Positions 14,705 through 24,168 of a stretch of 64,000 bases of DNA are shown here, piece by piece. Both the position numbers and the translations under genes were made by a program. Positions within the stretch are counted from its first letter, which is position 1. Each line of letters starts with the position of its first letter. Below the pieces are notes generated by a model that was given only the letters and a program-made list of their open reading frames with translations, was not told the origin of the DNA and ran no database searches. The stretch spans positions 1,110,001 through 1,174,000 of the forward strand of contig NC_010530.1 in assembly GCF_000069785.1 (NCBI RefSeq). Direction: 5' to 3'. The DNA is from Cupriavidus taiwanensis LMG 19424. Its GTDB lineage: Bacteria; Pseudomonadota; Gammaproteobacteria; Burkholderiales; Burkholderiaceae.

Positions 14705-14735
14705 TCAATTCGTCCAGTGGACAGATTGAATTCAA
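14699..14735. promoter_or_regulatory. GntR operator pair at the regulator start
   Basis: TTGCATTCAA at 14699-14708 overlaps the GntR start codon, and TTGAATTCAA at 14726-14735 (within the palindrome ATTGAATTCAAT) lies 27 bases away, centre to centre. A third copy identical to the first is at 14856-14865. Assignment to this GntR protein is inference from position and repetition. Confidence 0.55.
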
Positions 14736-14853
14736 TTTTAGCAGCCGCTTAACAGGAGCGCCAGATCGGTGGTAAACCCTTATTTGGCCGGGTAAACGCT
14801 ACTGAAAAAGGCGGAAATGGAGCCTGCTTTTTCATATCTCCTTTGGTAAAGTA

Positions 14854-14867
14854 TTTTGCATTCAAAA
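14854..14867. promoter_or_regulatory. GntR operator upstream of the aminotransferase gene
   Basis: TTTTGCATTCAAAA, an inverted repeat with 5-bp arms, contains TTGCATTCAA identical to the copy over the GntR start. It lies 19 bases before the aminotransferase ATG, where a bound repressor would block transcription or its start. Confidence 0.55.
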
Positions 14868-14885
14868 CCCAAACGGAGGAGTTCC

Positions 14886-16106
14886 ATGCTGAATCTCAAC
14901 TTTCATCCCGCCGGCCGCCACTTCCTGCAGATCCCCGGGCCCAGCCCCGTTCCGGACCGCATCCTGCGTGCCATCAGCTACCCGACCATCGACCATCGCG
15001 GCCCGGAATTCGGGGCGCTGGGCCTGAAGGTGCTGGATGGGATCAAGACAATCTTCAAGACCGAGCACCCGGTGGTGATCTACCCGGCATCGGGCACCGG
15101 CGCATGGGAAGCGGCGTTGTCGAACACGCTCAGCCCCGGCGACACCGTGCTGATGTTCGAAACCGGCCACTTCGCCACGCTGTGGAAGAAGATGGCTGAG
15201 AACCTGGGGATCCGCCCGGAATTCCTCGGCCTGCCGGGCGTGGAGGGCTGGCGCCACGGGGTGCAGGCCGACATGATCGAGGCGCGCCTGCGCGCCGATG
15301 CCGCGCATGCCATCAAGGCGGTGTGCGTGGTGCATAACGAGACCTCGACCGGCGTGACTTCGGATATCGCCGCGGTGCGCCGCGCCATCGACGCGGCCGG
15401 CCATCCGGCACTGCTGCTGGTCGACACCATCTCCGGGCTGGCATCGGCTGACTATTGCCATGACGAGTGGGGCGTGGACGTGACCGTGTCGGGCTCGCAG
15501 AAGGGCCTGATGCTGCCGCCGGGCATCAGCTTCAACGCGGTATCGCCCAGGGCCATCGAGGCTTCGCGCTCGGCCCGGCTGCCGCGCAGCTTCTGGGGCT
15601 GGAATGAAATCATCGAGATGAACCGGACCGGCTACTGGCCCTATACCCCCAGCACCAATCTGCTCTATGGCCTGTCCGAAGCGCTCGACATGATCCTGGA
15701 GGAGGGCCTGGACAACGTCTTTGCCCGCCACCAGCGCCTGGCCGAGGCGTGCCGGCGCGCGGTGAGGGCTTGGGGCCTGGAGATCCAGTGCGCGGACCCG
15801 TCGGTCTACAGCCCGGTACTGACCGGCGTGATGATGCCCGATGGGGTCGATGCGGACGTGGTCCGCCGCCATATCTATGAGCGCTTCAACATGTCGCTGG
15901 GCGCCGGCCTGGGCAAGGTCAAGGGCCGCATGTTCCGCATCGGCCATCTGGGTGACTGCAACGATCTCACGCTGATGGCCACGCTGGCCGGCTGCGAGAT
16001 GGGGCTGAAGATCTCGGGCGTGCCGGTCGCCGCCAGCGGCACCGTTGCCGCCATGGAGTACCTCGCCGCGCATACCGTGCCGCTGTCGCTCCAGGCTGCC
16101 GCCTGA
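14886..16106 (+). CDS. class V aminotransferase (alanine/serine-glyoxylate aminotransferase family)
   Basis: A 406-residue PLP enzyme. The N-terminus IPGPSPVPDRIL and the segment YPASGTGAWEAAL are characteristic of the alanine-, serine- and ureidoglycine-glyoxylate aminotransferases. The PLP-binding Lys is in SGSQKGLMLPPG, preceded by VDTISGLAS. Length fits (about 390-410). The start at 14886 has the strong ribosome binding site GGAGGAG. It is the first gene of an operon with two MFS transporters, an amidase and a hydratase-like protein, controlled by the divergent GntR. The amino donor cannot be told from the sequence. Confidence 0.88.
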   Translation: MLNLNFHPAGRHFLQIPGPSPVPDRILRAISYPTIDHRGPEFGALGLKVLDGIKTIFKTEHPVVIYPASGTGAWEAALSNTLSPGDTVLMFETGHFATLWKKMAENLGIRPEFLGLPGVEGWRHGVQADMIEARLRADAAHAIKAVCVVHNETSTGVTSDIAAVRRAIDAAGHPALLLVDTISGLASADYCHDEWGVDVTVSGSQKGLMLPPGISFNAVSPRAIEASRSARLPRSFWGWNEIIEMNRTGYWPYTPSTNLLYGLSEALDMILEEGLDNVFARHQRLAEACRRAVRAWGLEIQCADPSVYSPVLTGVMMPDGVDADVVRRHIYERFNMSLGAGLGKVKGRMFRIGHLGDCNDLTLMATLAGCEMGLKISGVPVAASGTVAAMEYLAAHTVPLSLQAAA

Positions 16107-16220
16107 CGCAACCCTTCCCATCCGGTACCGGGGCGGCCGCACGCGCCGCCCCGGCCGGCAACTGATCGCAACGGATCAGCGCAGCACCGCCGTACCTGAC
16201 AAAAATACCGAGGAGACGCT

Positions 16221-17525
16221 GTGGATACGACCCTGCAGGCGGGAACAAGGATCAGGACGTTCGAGGATGCGACCTATCGCAAGGTGAGCTGGAGGCTGGT
16301 GCCATTTTTGATGGTCTGCTTCCTGATCGCCTATCTCGACCGTGTCAACGTAGGTTTTGCCAAGCTCCAGATGTCGCAGCAACTGGGCTTCAGCGAAACC
16401 GTCTATGGGCTGGGCGCCGGGATTTTCTTTATCGGCTACTTCCTGTTCGAAGTGCCGAGCAACCTGGCATTGCACAAGTTCGGCGCCAAGGTGTGGATCG
16501 GCCGGATCATGATCACGTGGGGGATACTGTCCGCGTGCTTTGCCTTCGTCGAGACGCCAACGCAGTTCTACACGCTGCGCTTCCTGCTGGGCCTGGCCGA
16601 GGCCGGCTTCACGCCCGGCATCGTGTATTACCTGTCGTGCTGGTATCCGTCGCACCGGCGCGCCAAGATCATGGCGATCTACTGCATGGGCTCGCCGCTG
16701 TCCGGCATCATCGGCAATCCGCTGTCGGGCTTCCTGATGGGCAGCATGGCCGGTGTTGGCGGGTGGGGCGGCTGGCAATGGATGTTCATCATCGAGGCGG
16801 TGCCGGCGGTGCTGCTGGGCTGCTTCTGCTTCTACTACCTCGACAACTCCATCGCCAAGGCCAAGTGGCTCACCAGCGACGAGAAGCGCGTGCTCGAGCA
16901 GGCCAAGGCGGAGGACGTCAAGGCGGCGGACCCGCAGGCCCGCGTCGGCAAGGTGTTCACCGATCCGCGTGTCTGGCTGATCAGCCTGATTTGCTTCTGC
17001 TATGTCACGGGGCAGTACGGCATCACGCTGTGGCTGCCGACCTTCATCAAGTCGACCGGCGTCGCCGACCCGCTCCATATCGGCCTGCTGAGCGCGATCC
17101 CGTACATGGCCGCCATTGTCGCGATGTATTGCTTCGGCCGTAGCGCCGACAAGCACCGCGAACGGCGCTGGCACCTGATCATCCCTTGCATGATGGGCGC
17201 GATCGGCTTCCTGGCGCTGCCATGGGTGATGCACAACACCGCGCTGTCGCTGGTGTTCCTGTCGATCGCCGCCGCCGGCATCCTGACGTGCACACCGCTG
17301 TTCTGGTCCCTGCCGACGGCGTTCCTCAGCGGCGCGGCAGCGGCCACGGCCATCGCCATGAGCAATTCGATCGGCAACCTGGCCGGCTTCACCAGCGGAT
17401 ACATGATCGGCTATCTGCGCGACGTGACCCAGAGCGGCAACAGCGCCTACTACATGATCGCCGGCATGCTGGTCCTCGGCGCCTTCGCGATCTGGACGAT
17501 CCCTGCCAGGCTGGTCAACCGATAG
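16221..17525 (+). CDS. MFS transporter, anion:cation symporter family
   Basis: A 434-residue transporter with 12 predicted membrane helices. The N-terminus DRVNVGFAKLQM after the first helix is a hallmark of the anion:cation symporter group (tartrate, phthalate, hexuronate uptake). The central loop (about 205-235) is charged, and helix pairs are separated by RAKIMAIY and RSADKHRERRWH. It probably takes up an organic acid that feeds the surrounding enzymes. It follows the aminotransferase gene by 114 bases with GAGGAG before its GTG/ATG region. Confidence 0.88.
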   Translation: MDTTLQAGTRIRTFEDATYRKVSWRLVPFLMVCFLIAYLDRVNVGFAKLQMSQQLGFSETVYGLGAGIFFIGYFLFEVPSNLALHKFGAKVWIGRIMITWGILSACFAFVETPTQFYTLRFLLGLAEAGFTPGIVYYLSCWYPSHRRAKIMAIYCMGSPLSGIIGNPLSGFLMGSMAGVGGWGGWQWMFIIEAVPAVLLGCFCFYYLDNSIAKAKWLTSDEKRVLEQAKAEDVKAADPQARVGKVFTDPRVWLISLICFCYVTGQYGITLWLPTFIKSTGVADPLHIGLLSAIPYMAAIVAMYCFGRSADKHRERRWHLIIPCMMGAIGFLALPWVMHNTALSLVFLSIAAAGILTCTPLFWSLPTAFLSGAAAATAIAMSNSIGNLAGFTSGYMIGYLRDVTQSGNSAYYMIAGMLVLGAFAIWTIPARLVNR

Positions 17526-17614
17526 CCGGGCAAGGCGGGGCGTGGCCACCTTGCCGTGGCCCCGCCCCACTTCACCAACCCTTCGCGCGCCTTGCCGGCG
17601 CATGGAAACCCTTC

Positions 17615-19141
17615 ATGAAGATCTCTGACGAACCGGTGCCGCACGGCGCGGGCCAGCACGCGCCGTTCAGCGTGATGGAAGCCACCGTTGCCGGCGCGCA
17701 TGCCGCGATGCGCGATGGCACGCTGACGGCGCGCCAGCTGGCCAGCCGATGCCTGGACCGCATCGCCGCCTATGACCAGCGCGGCCCCGCGCTGCGCAGC
17801 ATCCTGCAGGTCCATCCACGGGCACTGGAAGAAGCGGACCGCCTCGACGCCATCGTTGCGCGCAATCCCTCGCAACCGCTGGCGCCGCTGCATGGCATGC
17901 CGGTGCTGGTCAAGGACAACATCGAATGCGCGGGCATGGCCACGACCGCGGGCGCCGAATGCCTGCGCGGCAACGTGTCCGCCAGCGATGCCTTCGTCAT
18001 TCGCCGCCTGCGCGAGGCGGGCGCCGTGGTATTGGCCAAGACCAACCTGCACGAGCTTGCCTCCGGCGGCGAGACCGTCAGCACGCTGGGCGGGCAGACG
18101 CTGAATCCTTATGACCTGGCCCGCACGCCGGGCGGGTCCAGCGGCGGCACCGCCGCCGGCATCGCGGCGAGCTTCGGCGTGCTTGGCCTTGGCACCGACG
18201 GGGTCAATTCCATCCGCTCGCCGGCCTCCGCCAACAACCTGGTCGGACTGCGCCCGACCATGGGGCTGATCAGCCGCGCCGGGCTGATCCCGTGCGGGCT
18301 GACGCAGGACACCATCGGCCCCATCACGCGCACCGTTGCCGATGCCGCGCTGATGCTCGACGTCATCGCCGGCCATGACCCGGCCGATCCGGTCACCAGC
18401 GAAGGCGCCGGCCATCTCCCGGCAAGCTATGCCGCAAGCCTCGACCGCGACGGACTCCGGGGCGCGCGCATCGGCGTGCTGCGCAGTTTCTTCGGCGGCC
18501 AGGACGAGCATCGCCCCGTCAACGCGGTGATGCAGCAGGCGCTGGCCCTCATCGCCGCACAGGGCGCCGGGCTGGTCGACATCGACGACGCCATCCGCCC
18601 CGACGAATTACTGGCTTCCACGCTGGTGCACCACTACGAGATGGCGCGCGATCTCGATGCCTACCTGTCGCAGCTGGCGCCCGGTGTGCGGGTGCGGTCC
18701 ATACAGGACATCATCGCCGCGGGCGGCGTGCATCCCAGCGTGGCCGGAACGCTGGCCACCGCGGTCGCGCTGAGCGGGCAGGAGGCCGAATATCGCGAGC
18801 GCCTGCAGCGCCAGCACGCCTTGCGCCAATGGCTGCGCGACCTGGTGGCGCAGCATCGGCTTGACACACTGGTGTTTCCGCACCAGCGGCGGCTAGTGGT
18901 TCCGGTCGGCGAGACCCAGACCGAGCGCAACGGCGTGCTGGCGTCGGCCACCGGCTTTCCCGCCATCGTCATCCCGGCCGGATTTTCCGCGCCGGAGCGC
19001 AATGCGCCGCAAGGCGTGCCGGTGGGGCTGGAATTCTTCGGCCTGCCTTTCACGGAGCCCGTGTTGTTGCGCCTGGCGTTCGCGACCGAGCAGGCCTTGC
19101 AGGCCCGCCGGCCGCCGCGCTCGACGCCGGCCCTGGCGTAA
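17615..19141 (+). CDS. amidase-signature family amidohydrolase
   Basis: A 508-residue enzyme of the amidase signature family, which hydrolyses carboxamides using a Ser-cisSer-Lys triad. The catalytic Lys is in PVLVKDNIE, the Gly/Ser-rich motif is GGSSGGTAAG, and GTDGVNSIRSPASANNLVG carries the remaining Ser residues. The usual GGSIR is here GVNSIRSPA, a mild deviation. No signal peptide. The ATG at 17615 has a poor ribosome binding site; an internal ATG at 17677 is an alternative. In this operon it probably deamidates or opens the imported substrate; which one is unknown. Confidence 0.85.
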   Translation: MKISDEPVPHGAGQHAPFSVMEATVAGAHAAMRDGTLTARQLASRCLDRIAAYDQRGPALRSILQVHPRALEEADRLDAIVARNPSQPLAPLHGMPVLVKDNIECAGMATTAGAECLRGNVSASDAFVIRRLREAGAVVLAKTNLHELASGGETVSTLGGQTLNPYDLARTPGGSSGGTAAGIAASFGVLGLGTDGVNSIRSPASANNLVGLRPTMGLISRAGLIPCGLTQDTIGPITRTVADAALMLDVIAGHDPADPVTSEGAGHLPASYAASLDRDGLRGARIGVLRSFFGGQDEHRPVNAVMQQALALIAAQGAGLVDIDDAIRPDELLASTLVHHYEMARDLDAYLSQLAPGVRVRSIQDIIAAGGVHPSVAGTLATAVALSGQEAEYRERLQRQHALRQWLRDLVAQHRLDTLVFPHQRRLVVPVGETQTERNGVLASATGFPAIVIPAGFSAPERNAPQGVPVGLEFFGLPFTEPVLLRLAFATEQALQARRPPRSTPALA

Positions 19142-19250
19142 CGGCGCGCCGGAACGAGGTTTTATCGCTGCTCGACAATGCCCGCCGCTCACGGCGGCGC
19201 CAGGCTCGCGGACACACCGCGGCGACCTCTAGACGAGGAGGAGACAAAAG

Positions 19251-20699
19251 ATGGGCGCAGAAACTGTAGTGCAATCGCCGAATTCCCCCCAGCAGCATGA
19301 GCTGGACCGGGCCATGGACGGCATCGGGGTGACCGCCTCGCACAAGAAGATCATCTTCATGATCATGCTGGGCGTGATGTTCGATGTGTTCGAGCAGAAC
19401 GCCGTCGGCCTGATCGGCCCCATGCTGCGCGAGCAGTGGGGCATTTCGGTGGCGGAAATCGGCTTTCTCAACACACTGACGTTCAGCGCGGCCGCGCTGG
19501 GGCGCATCGGCTCCGGCTATATCGCCGACCGCTACGGCCGGCGCGCGATGCTGAGCGCCAACCTGCTGCTGTTCACGCTGGGCGCCATCATCTGCGCACT
19601 GGCGCCGAACTACTGGGTGCTGGCGGCGGGCCGCTTTATCGTCGGCATCGGCCTGGGCGGGGAGATCTCGATCGCCGTGACCATGCTGGCGGAGCTGTGC
19701 TCGACCCGTTTCCGCGGCACGGCGGTGGGCCTGGTCAGTGTGGGCAGCGGCGGCCTGGGCAATATGCTGGCGCCCGCGTTCGGGCTGGCGGTCTTTGCCA
19801 TGTTCCCGGGACCCGATAGCTGGCGCTGGCTGTTTGCCTGCCTGGTGCTGCCGGCGTTCTTCGTCATATTCTATCGGCGCTTTATCCCGGAGACGCCGCG
19901 CTTCCTGCTGTCCAAGGGCCGCGTGGACGAGGCCAACCGCGTGCTGTCGGTGCTGGCATCGGGAAAGCTGGGCAAGCTCGATGGCGAGCCGACGCCATAC
20001 ATCAAGGCGGCGATGCAGGATGAAGCGCCGCGCGCCAAAGTGCGGCTGAGCGACATCTTCAAGGGCCGGCTGGGACGGCGCACCATCGCGCTGGGCATCG
20101 CGGTGTCGATGACCTATGGCGCGCAGATCTCGGTGCTGACGCTGATGCCGACCATCCTGATGGCGCAGGGCTATACCATCTCCAAGAGCTTTCTCTTCAC
20201 CATGGTGATGCAGAGCGGCAGCCTGTTCGGCGCGCTGGCGGCGTCGTACTGCGGTTATCACATCCCGCGCAAGCGGGTGCTGACCGTGGGCGCGGGCCTG
20301 GCCTGTGCAGCGGGGCTGTGCTTCGGCTTCCTGACGTATAACGTGGCGCTGGTGCTGCTGTTCGGCGCGGCCTTCACCTTCTGCGTGGTGTTGCTGAATA
20401 CCTCGATCTGGATCTTCGCGCCGGAACAGTATCCTACCCATGTGCGCGCCTTCGGTACCTCGCTGATCCTGGCGCTGGGCACGCTGGCGGGGGCGCTGAC
20501 GCCGCTGGTCAGCGGGCGCGTGTTCGAGACCTACGGCGTCGGCGGCATGTTCAGCATGCTGGCGGCGATGTATGGCGTCTTCGCGCTGGCCGTGCAGTTC
20601 GCGCCCGAGACCTTCGGTCGCGCCATGGGCGAGACCGACGATGACGCCGACGGTCAGCACGAGGTGCGCGGCGAGGCGGCCAACGCCAGCGCTTCCTGA
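19251..20699 (+). CDS. MFS transporter, aromatic acid/sugar porter type
   Basis: A 482-residue, 12-helix transporter. The first loop carries GYIADRYGRRAML, the classic MFS A-motif, and the loop after helix 6 has PETPRFLLSKGRVDEA as in sugar porters and the aromatic acid:proton symporter group. The C-terminal tail is acidic. GAGGAG lies 9 bases before the ATG. It is the second transporter in the operon, unrelated in detail to the one at 16221, so two compounds, or uptake and efflux, may be served. Confidence 0.87.
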   Translation: MGAETVVQSPNSPQQHELDRAMDGIGVTASHKKIIFMIMLGVMFDVFEQNAVGLIGPMLREQWGISVAEIGFLNTLTFSAAALGRIGSGYIADRYGRRAMLSANLLLFTLGAIICALAPNYWVLAAGRFIVGIGLGGEISIAVTMLAELCSTRFRGTAVGLVSVGSGGLGNMLAPAFGLAVFAMFPGPDSWRWLFACLVLPAFFVIFYRRFIPETPRFLLSKGRVDEANRVLSVLASGKLGKLDGEPTPYIKAAMQDEAPRAKVRLSDIFKGRLGRRTIALGIAVSMTYGAQISVLTLMPTILMAQGYTISKSFLFTMVMQSGSLFGALAASYCGYHIPRKRVLTVGAGLACAAGLCFGFLTYNVALVLLFGAAFTFCVVLLNTSIWIFAPEQYPTHVRAFGTSLILALGTLAGALTPLVSGRVFETYGVGGMFSMLAAMYGVFALAVQFAPETFGRAMGETDDDADGQHEVRGEAANASAS

Positions 20700-20750
20700 A
20701 GCCGCGGCCGCGCCGGCCAGCGTGGTGCGGGCGCGGCCTGACGGGCATCC

Positions 20751-21542
20751 ATGAATTCACAAGGAATCAACCAAGTCATGACATCCACCCATATCGACCA
20801 GGTCGCCCAGGCGCTGCTCGGCGCGCGGCGCGAGCACCGCTGCGTTGATGCGCAGCCGTTCGCCACGGCGCTGGAGAATGCCGAGCAGGCTTACGCAGTG
20901 CAGGCCATCGTAGCGCAGTCACTGGGCTGGCAAGAGCCCGGCGCCGCGTACTGGAAATCCGGGGGTCCCTCGCGCGAAGCCACGCTGACCCATGCGCGTC
21001 TGCCGGCGGCCGGGGTGTGGAACAGCCCCGCGCATGCCGGGGACTGGCCCTTCACATGGCGCGGCATCGAGGCGGAGATCGCGTTGCGGCTGGGGCAGGG
21101 CGTGGACGCGGCACAGGCCGCCCGCCTTGACTACGCCGGTGCGGCAGCACTGGTCGAGGCGATGGCGGTGTCCATCGAGATCGTCGATTCGCGCTGGCAG
21201 CAGTACGTGCAGGCACCCGCCTTGCTGAAGCTGGCGGACCTGCAGGCGCATGGCGCGCTGGTACTGGGGGCGTGGCGCGACTATGCCGCGCGCGACTGGG
21301 CCAGCCAGCGCTGCGTGGTGCAGATCGGCGCCCAGACTTTCGAGCGCCGCGGCACCCATGCGCTAGGCGATCCCGCCCATGGACTGGTTGCCTGGCTGCG
21401 CCATGCCACGCGCGACGGGGCACGCGTCGAGGCCGGCACGGTGGTGACCACCGGCACCTGGGTCGGCATCCTCGATGCGTCCGCGGGCGACCTGGTGACG
21501 GCGGCGTTCGATGGCGTCGGCGAAGCCTCGGTCCAGCTCTGA
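20751..21542 (+). CDS. 2-keto-4-pentenoate hydratase/FAH-family protein
   Basis: A 263-residue member of the 2-hydroxypentadienoate hydratase branch of the fumarylacetoacetate hydrolase family. These enzymes act on 2-keto-4-enoate acids late in aromatic catabolism. Recognisable pieces are YWKSGGPS, the metal-ligand segment GIEAEIALRLG, SIEIVDSRW and the C-terminal TTGTW(V)GIL (usually TGT..G). A second in-frame ATG at 20778 matches the typical N-terminus and may be the true start. It is the last gene of the operon and ends 25 bases before the convergent cytochrome bd micropeptide gene. Confidence 0.8.
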   Translation: MNSQGINQVMTSTHIDQVAQALLGARREHRCVDAQPFATALENAEQAYAVQAIVAQSLGWQEPGAAYWKSGGPSREATLTHARLPAAGVWNSPAHAGDWPFTWRGIEAEIALRLGQGVDAAQAARLDYAGAAALVEAMAVSIEIVDSRWQQYVQAPALLKLADLQAHGALVLGAWRDYAARDWASQRCVVQIGAQTFERRGTHALGDPAHGLVAWLRHATRDGARVEAGTVVTTGTWVGILDASAGDLVTAAFDGVGEASVQL

Positions 21543-21567
21543 GGTTCACACACCGGTGCGCGGGGCG

Positions 21568-21723
21568 TCAGCTGTGGAAGCCCACGCCCCGCATGATCAG
21601 CCGCAGCACCCACGCGGCCACGCCCAGCGCCGCCACGCTGGCAGCCCAGATCAGCACCAGCCAGCCGACGCGGCGCAGCCAGGTGCCGGCGCGGGTGCCG
21701 CTTTCCGTATGCGGCGCGCCCAT
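21568..21723 (-). CDS. DUF2474-type cytochrome bd-associated small membrane protein
   Basis: A 51-residue protein starting MGAPHTESGTRAGTWLRRVG with a single transmembrane helix (about residues 20-43) and a positive N-terminal side. Proteins of this size and pattern are regularly encoded after cioB/cydB and are thought to be subunits or assembly factors, like CydX. Its ATG overlaps the cydB stop by one base (TGATG), so expression is coupled to the oxidase. Confidence 0.78.
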   Translation of the reverse strand: MGAPHTESGTRAGTWLRRVGWLVLIWAASVAALGVAAWVLRLIMRGVGFHS

Positions 21724-22730
21724 CAGTGGTAGCCCTCGCCGTGGCGGACCTTGCCGCGGAACACGTAGTAGGCCCACACCGTGTACATCAGGATGAATGG
21801 CACGATGAAGAGCGCGCCCACCAGCGCAAAGCCCTGGCTTTGCGGCGGCCCCGCGGCTTCCCAGATCGAGATCCCGGGCGGGATGATATTGGGCCAGACG
21901 CTGATCGCCAGGCCGCTGTAGCCCAGGAACACCAGTCCCAGCGCATACAGGAAGGGCGAGATATCCGGCTCGCGGCGCAGCGCGCGCATCAGCATGAACA
22001 TGCACAGCGCCACCAGGATCGGCACCGGCGAGAACCAGAACAGGTTGGGCAGGCTGAACCAGCGCTCGGCAATCTCGGGATGGGTCAGCGGCGTCCACAG
22101 GCTGATCACGGCGATCACCGCCAGCAGCAGCCACGCCAGCGTGCCGGTCAGGCGGATCATGCGCTGCTGCAGGTCGCCCTCGGTCTTCATGATCAGCCAG
22201 GTGCTGCCCAGCACGGCGTAGGCCACGATCAGCCCGACGCCGCAGAACAGCGGGAATGGCGCCAGCCAGTCGAGCGGCCCGCCGGCGAAGCGGTGGCCTT
22301 CCAGCTTGATGCCGTCGATATAGGCGCCCAGCGCCACGCCCTGGAAGAACGTGGCCGTGGCCGAGCCGAGGATGAAGGCGGCGTCCCACACCGGACGTTC
22401 GCGGTCATTGGCCTTGAAGCGGAACTCGAACGCCACGCCGCGGAAGATCAGGCCCAGCAGCATCAGCATCAGCGGCAGGTAGAGCGCGCTCAGCACGACC
22501 GAATACGCCAGCGGGAACGCCGCCAGCAGCCCGGCGCCGCCCAGCACCAGCCAGGTTTCGTTGCCGTCCCACACCGGTGCGACAGTGTTCATCATCACGT
22601 CACGGTCATGCCGATCGGGTACGAACGGGTACAACATGCCGATGCCGAGGTCGAAGCCGTCCATCACCACGTACATCATCACGCCGAAGAAGATGATGAC
22701 GATCCAGAGAAGCGAGAGATCGATGCCCAT
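21723..22730 (-). CDS. cioB: cytochrome bd-type (cyanide-insensitive) quinol oxidase subunit II
   Basis: A 335-residue membrane protein with about eight helices. The N-terminus has the family signature MDGFDLGIGMLYPF followed by APVWDGNETWLVLGGAG. Together with subunit I it forms the quinol oxidase that reduces oxygen to water and contributes to the proton gradient without pumping. It starts 4 bases after cioA ends, so the two are one transcript. Confidence 0.95.
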   Translation of the reverse strand: MGIDLSLLWIVIIFFGVMMYVVMDGFDLGIGMLYPFVPDRHDRDVMMNTVAPVWDGNETWLVLGGAGLLAAFPLAYSVVLSALYLPLMLMLLGLIFRGVAFEFRFKANDRERPVWDAAFILGSATATFFQGVALGAYIDGIKLEGHRFAGGPLDWLAPFPLFCGVGLIVAYAVLGSTWLIMKTEGDLQQRMIRLTGTLAWLLLAVIAVISLWTPLTHPEIAERWFSLPNLFWFSPVPILVALCMFMLMRALRREPDISPFLYALGLVFLGYSGLAISVWPNIIPPGISIWEAAGPPQSQGFALVGALFIVPFILMYTVWAYYVFRGKVRHGEGYH

Positions 22731-22734
22731 GGTG

Positions 22735-24168
22735 TCAGCTCCGGGTGCGTGCGGTGGGGGTGGGGGCGAGGACTTCATCGTCGTCCACGGCCGACAGGGG
22801 CCGCGCCGGCGTATGTTCGCGGCCCGGCCCGCCATACGGCTTGGGCTCTTCCAGCAACGGGCCCTTGCGCACCAGCCGCATCATGTAGGCGATGCCGACG
22901 CCGAACACGAAGCAATACGCCACTACGAAGATCGCCAGCGTCGTCGCCAGCTCCGGCACGCCGTGCGGCGAGACAGCGTCCGCGGTGCGCTGCAGCCCGT
23001 ACACCACCCACGGCTGGCGGCCGATCTCGGTGGTGTACCAGCCGGCCAGGATGGCGATCACGCCAGACGGTCCCATCCACAGCGCCATATGCAGGAACGG
23101 ACGGACGCGGTAGATCCGGTCCCGGCGCCGCAATATCAAACTCCACACGCCCAGCAGGATCATCAGCAGGCCCAGGCCGACCATCACCCGGAACGACCAG
23201 AACAGGATCGTCGCATTGGGCCGGTCCTGCGGCGGAAACTCCTTCAGGCCCTGGATCTGCCCGTCCCAGCTGTGGGTCAGGATCAGGCTGCCCAGGTGCG
23301 GTACCTCGACCGCAAATCGCGTTTCCTCGCGGGCCATATCGGGCCAGCCGAACAGCAGCAGCGGCAGGGCCTCGTTGCCCTTGTTTTCCCAATGTCCCTC
23401 CAGCGCGGCAATCTTGGCGGGCTGGTGCTTGAGCGTGTTGAGGCCGTGGAAGTCGCCGATCACCGCCTGGATCGGCGCGACGATCAGCAGCATCCACATC
23501 GCCATCGACAGCATCTTGCGGATGGCGGGATTGTCCCGTCCGCGCAGCAGGTGCCAGGCGGCGGACGCGCCGACAAACAGCGCCGTGGCCAGGAACGCCG
23601 CCACGCTCATATGCACGAGGCGATACGGGAACGACGGATTGAAGATGACTTCGAACCAGTTGGTGGGCACCACGCGGCCGTCGATGATCTCGAAGCCCGC
23701 CGGTGTCTGCATCCAGCTGTTCGAGGCCAGGATCCACGTCGCCGAGATCAGCGTGCCCAGCGCTACCATCACCGTGGAAAAGAAATGCAATCCGGGGCCG
23801 ACCCGGTTCCAGCCGAACAGCATCACGCCGAGAAAACCGGCTTCCAGGAAGAAGGCGGTCAGCACTTCGTAGGTCAGCAGCGGCCCGGTGATGCTGCCCG
23901 CAAACTCGGAGAAGAAGCTCCAGTTGGTGCCGAACTGGTAGGCCATCACCAGGCCCGAAACCACCCCCATGCCGAAGTTGACGGCAAAGATCTTGGACCA
24001 GAAGTGATAGAGGTCACGGTACAGCGGGCGTTGCGTGCGCAGCCAGCAGCCTTCCAGCACCGCCAGGTAGGCGGCCAGGCCAATGGTGATCGCGGGAAAG
24101 ACGATGTGGAAGGAAATGGTGAAGCCAAACTGGATGCGGGCGAGGTCGAGCGCGGTCAAACCAAACAT
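22735..24168 (-). CDS. cioA: cytochrome bd-type (cyanide-insensitive) quinol oxidase subunit I
   Basis: A 477-residue subunit with about nine helices that carries the haems and the quinol site. His21 in FTISFHIVFP is the expected axial ligand of a high-spin haem. The segments VNFGMGVVSGLVMAYQFG and EIGRQPWVVYGL are signatures of subunit I. The Q-loop is short (no long insertion near GWPDMAREETR), which places it with the cyanide-insensitive CioA group. GGAG precedes the ATG at 24168. The cytosolic tail is acidic and Pro-rich. Confidence 0.95.
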   Translation of the reverse strand: MFGLTALDLARIQFGFTISFHIVFPAITIGLAAYLAVLEGCWLRTQRPLYRDLYHFWSKIFAVNFGMGVVSGLVMAYQFGTNWSFFSEFAGSITGPLLTYEVLTAFFLEAGFLGVMLFGWNRVGPGLHFFSTVMVALGTLISATWILASNSWMQTPAGFEIIDGRVVPTNWFEVIFNPSFPYRLVHMSVAAFLATALFVGASAAWHLLRGRDNPAIRKMLSMAMWMLLIVAPIQAVIGDFHGLNTLKHQPAKIAALEGHWENKGNEALPLLLFGWPDMAREETRFAVEVPHLGSLILTHSWDGQIQGLKEFPPQDRPNATILFWSFRVMVGLGLLMILLGVWSLILRRRDRIYRVRPFLHMALWMGPSGVIAILAGWYTTEIGRQPWVVYGLQRTADAVSPHGVPELATTLAIFVVAYCFVFGVGIAYMMRLVRKGPLLEEPKPYGGPGREHTPARPLSAVDDDEVLAPTPTARTRS

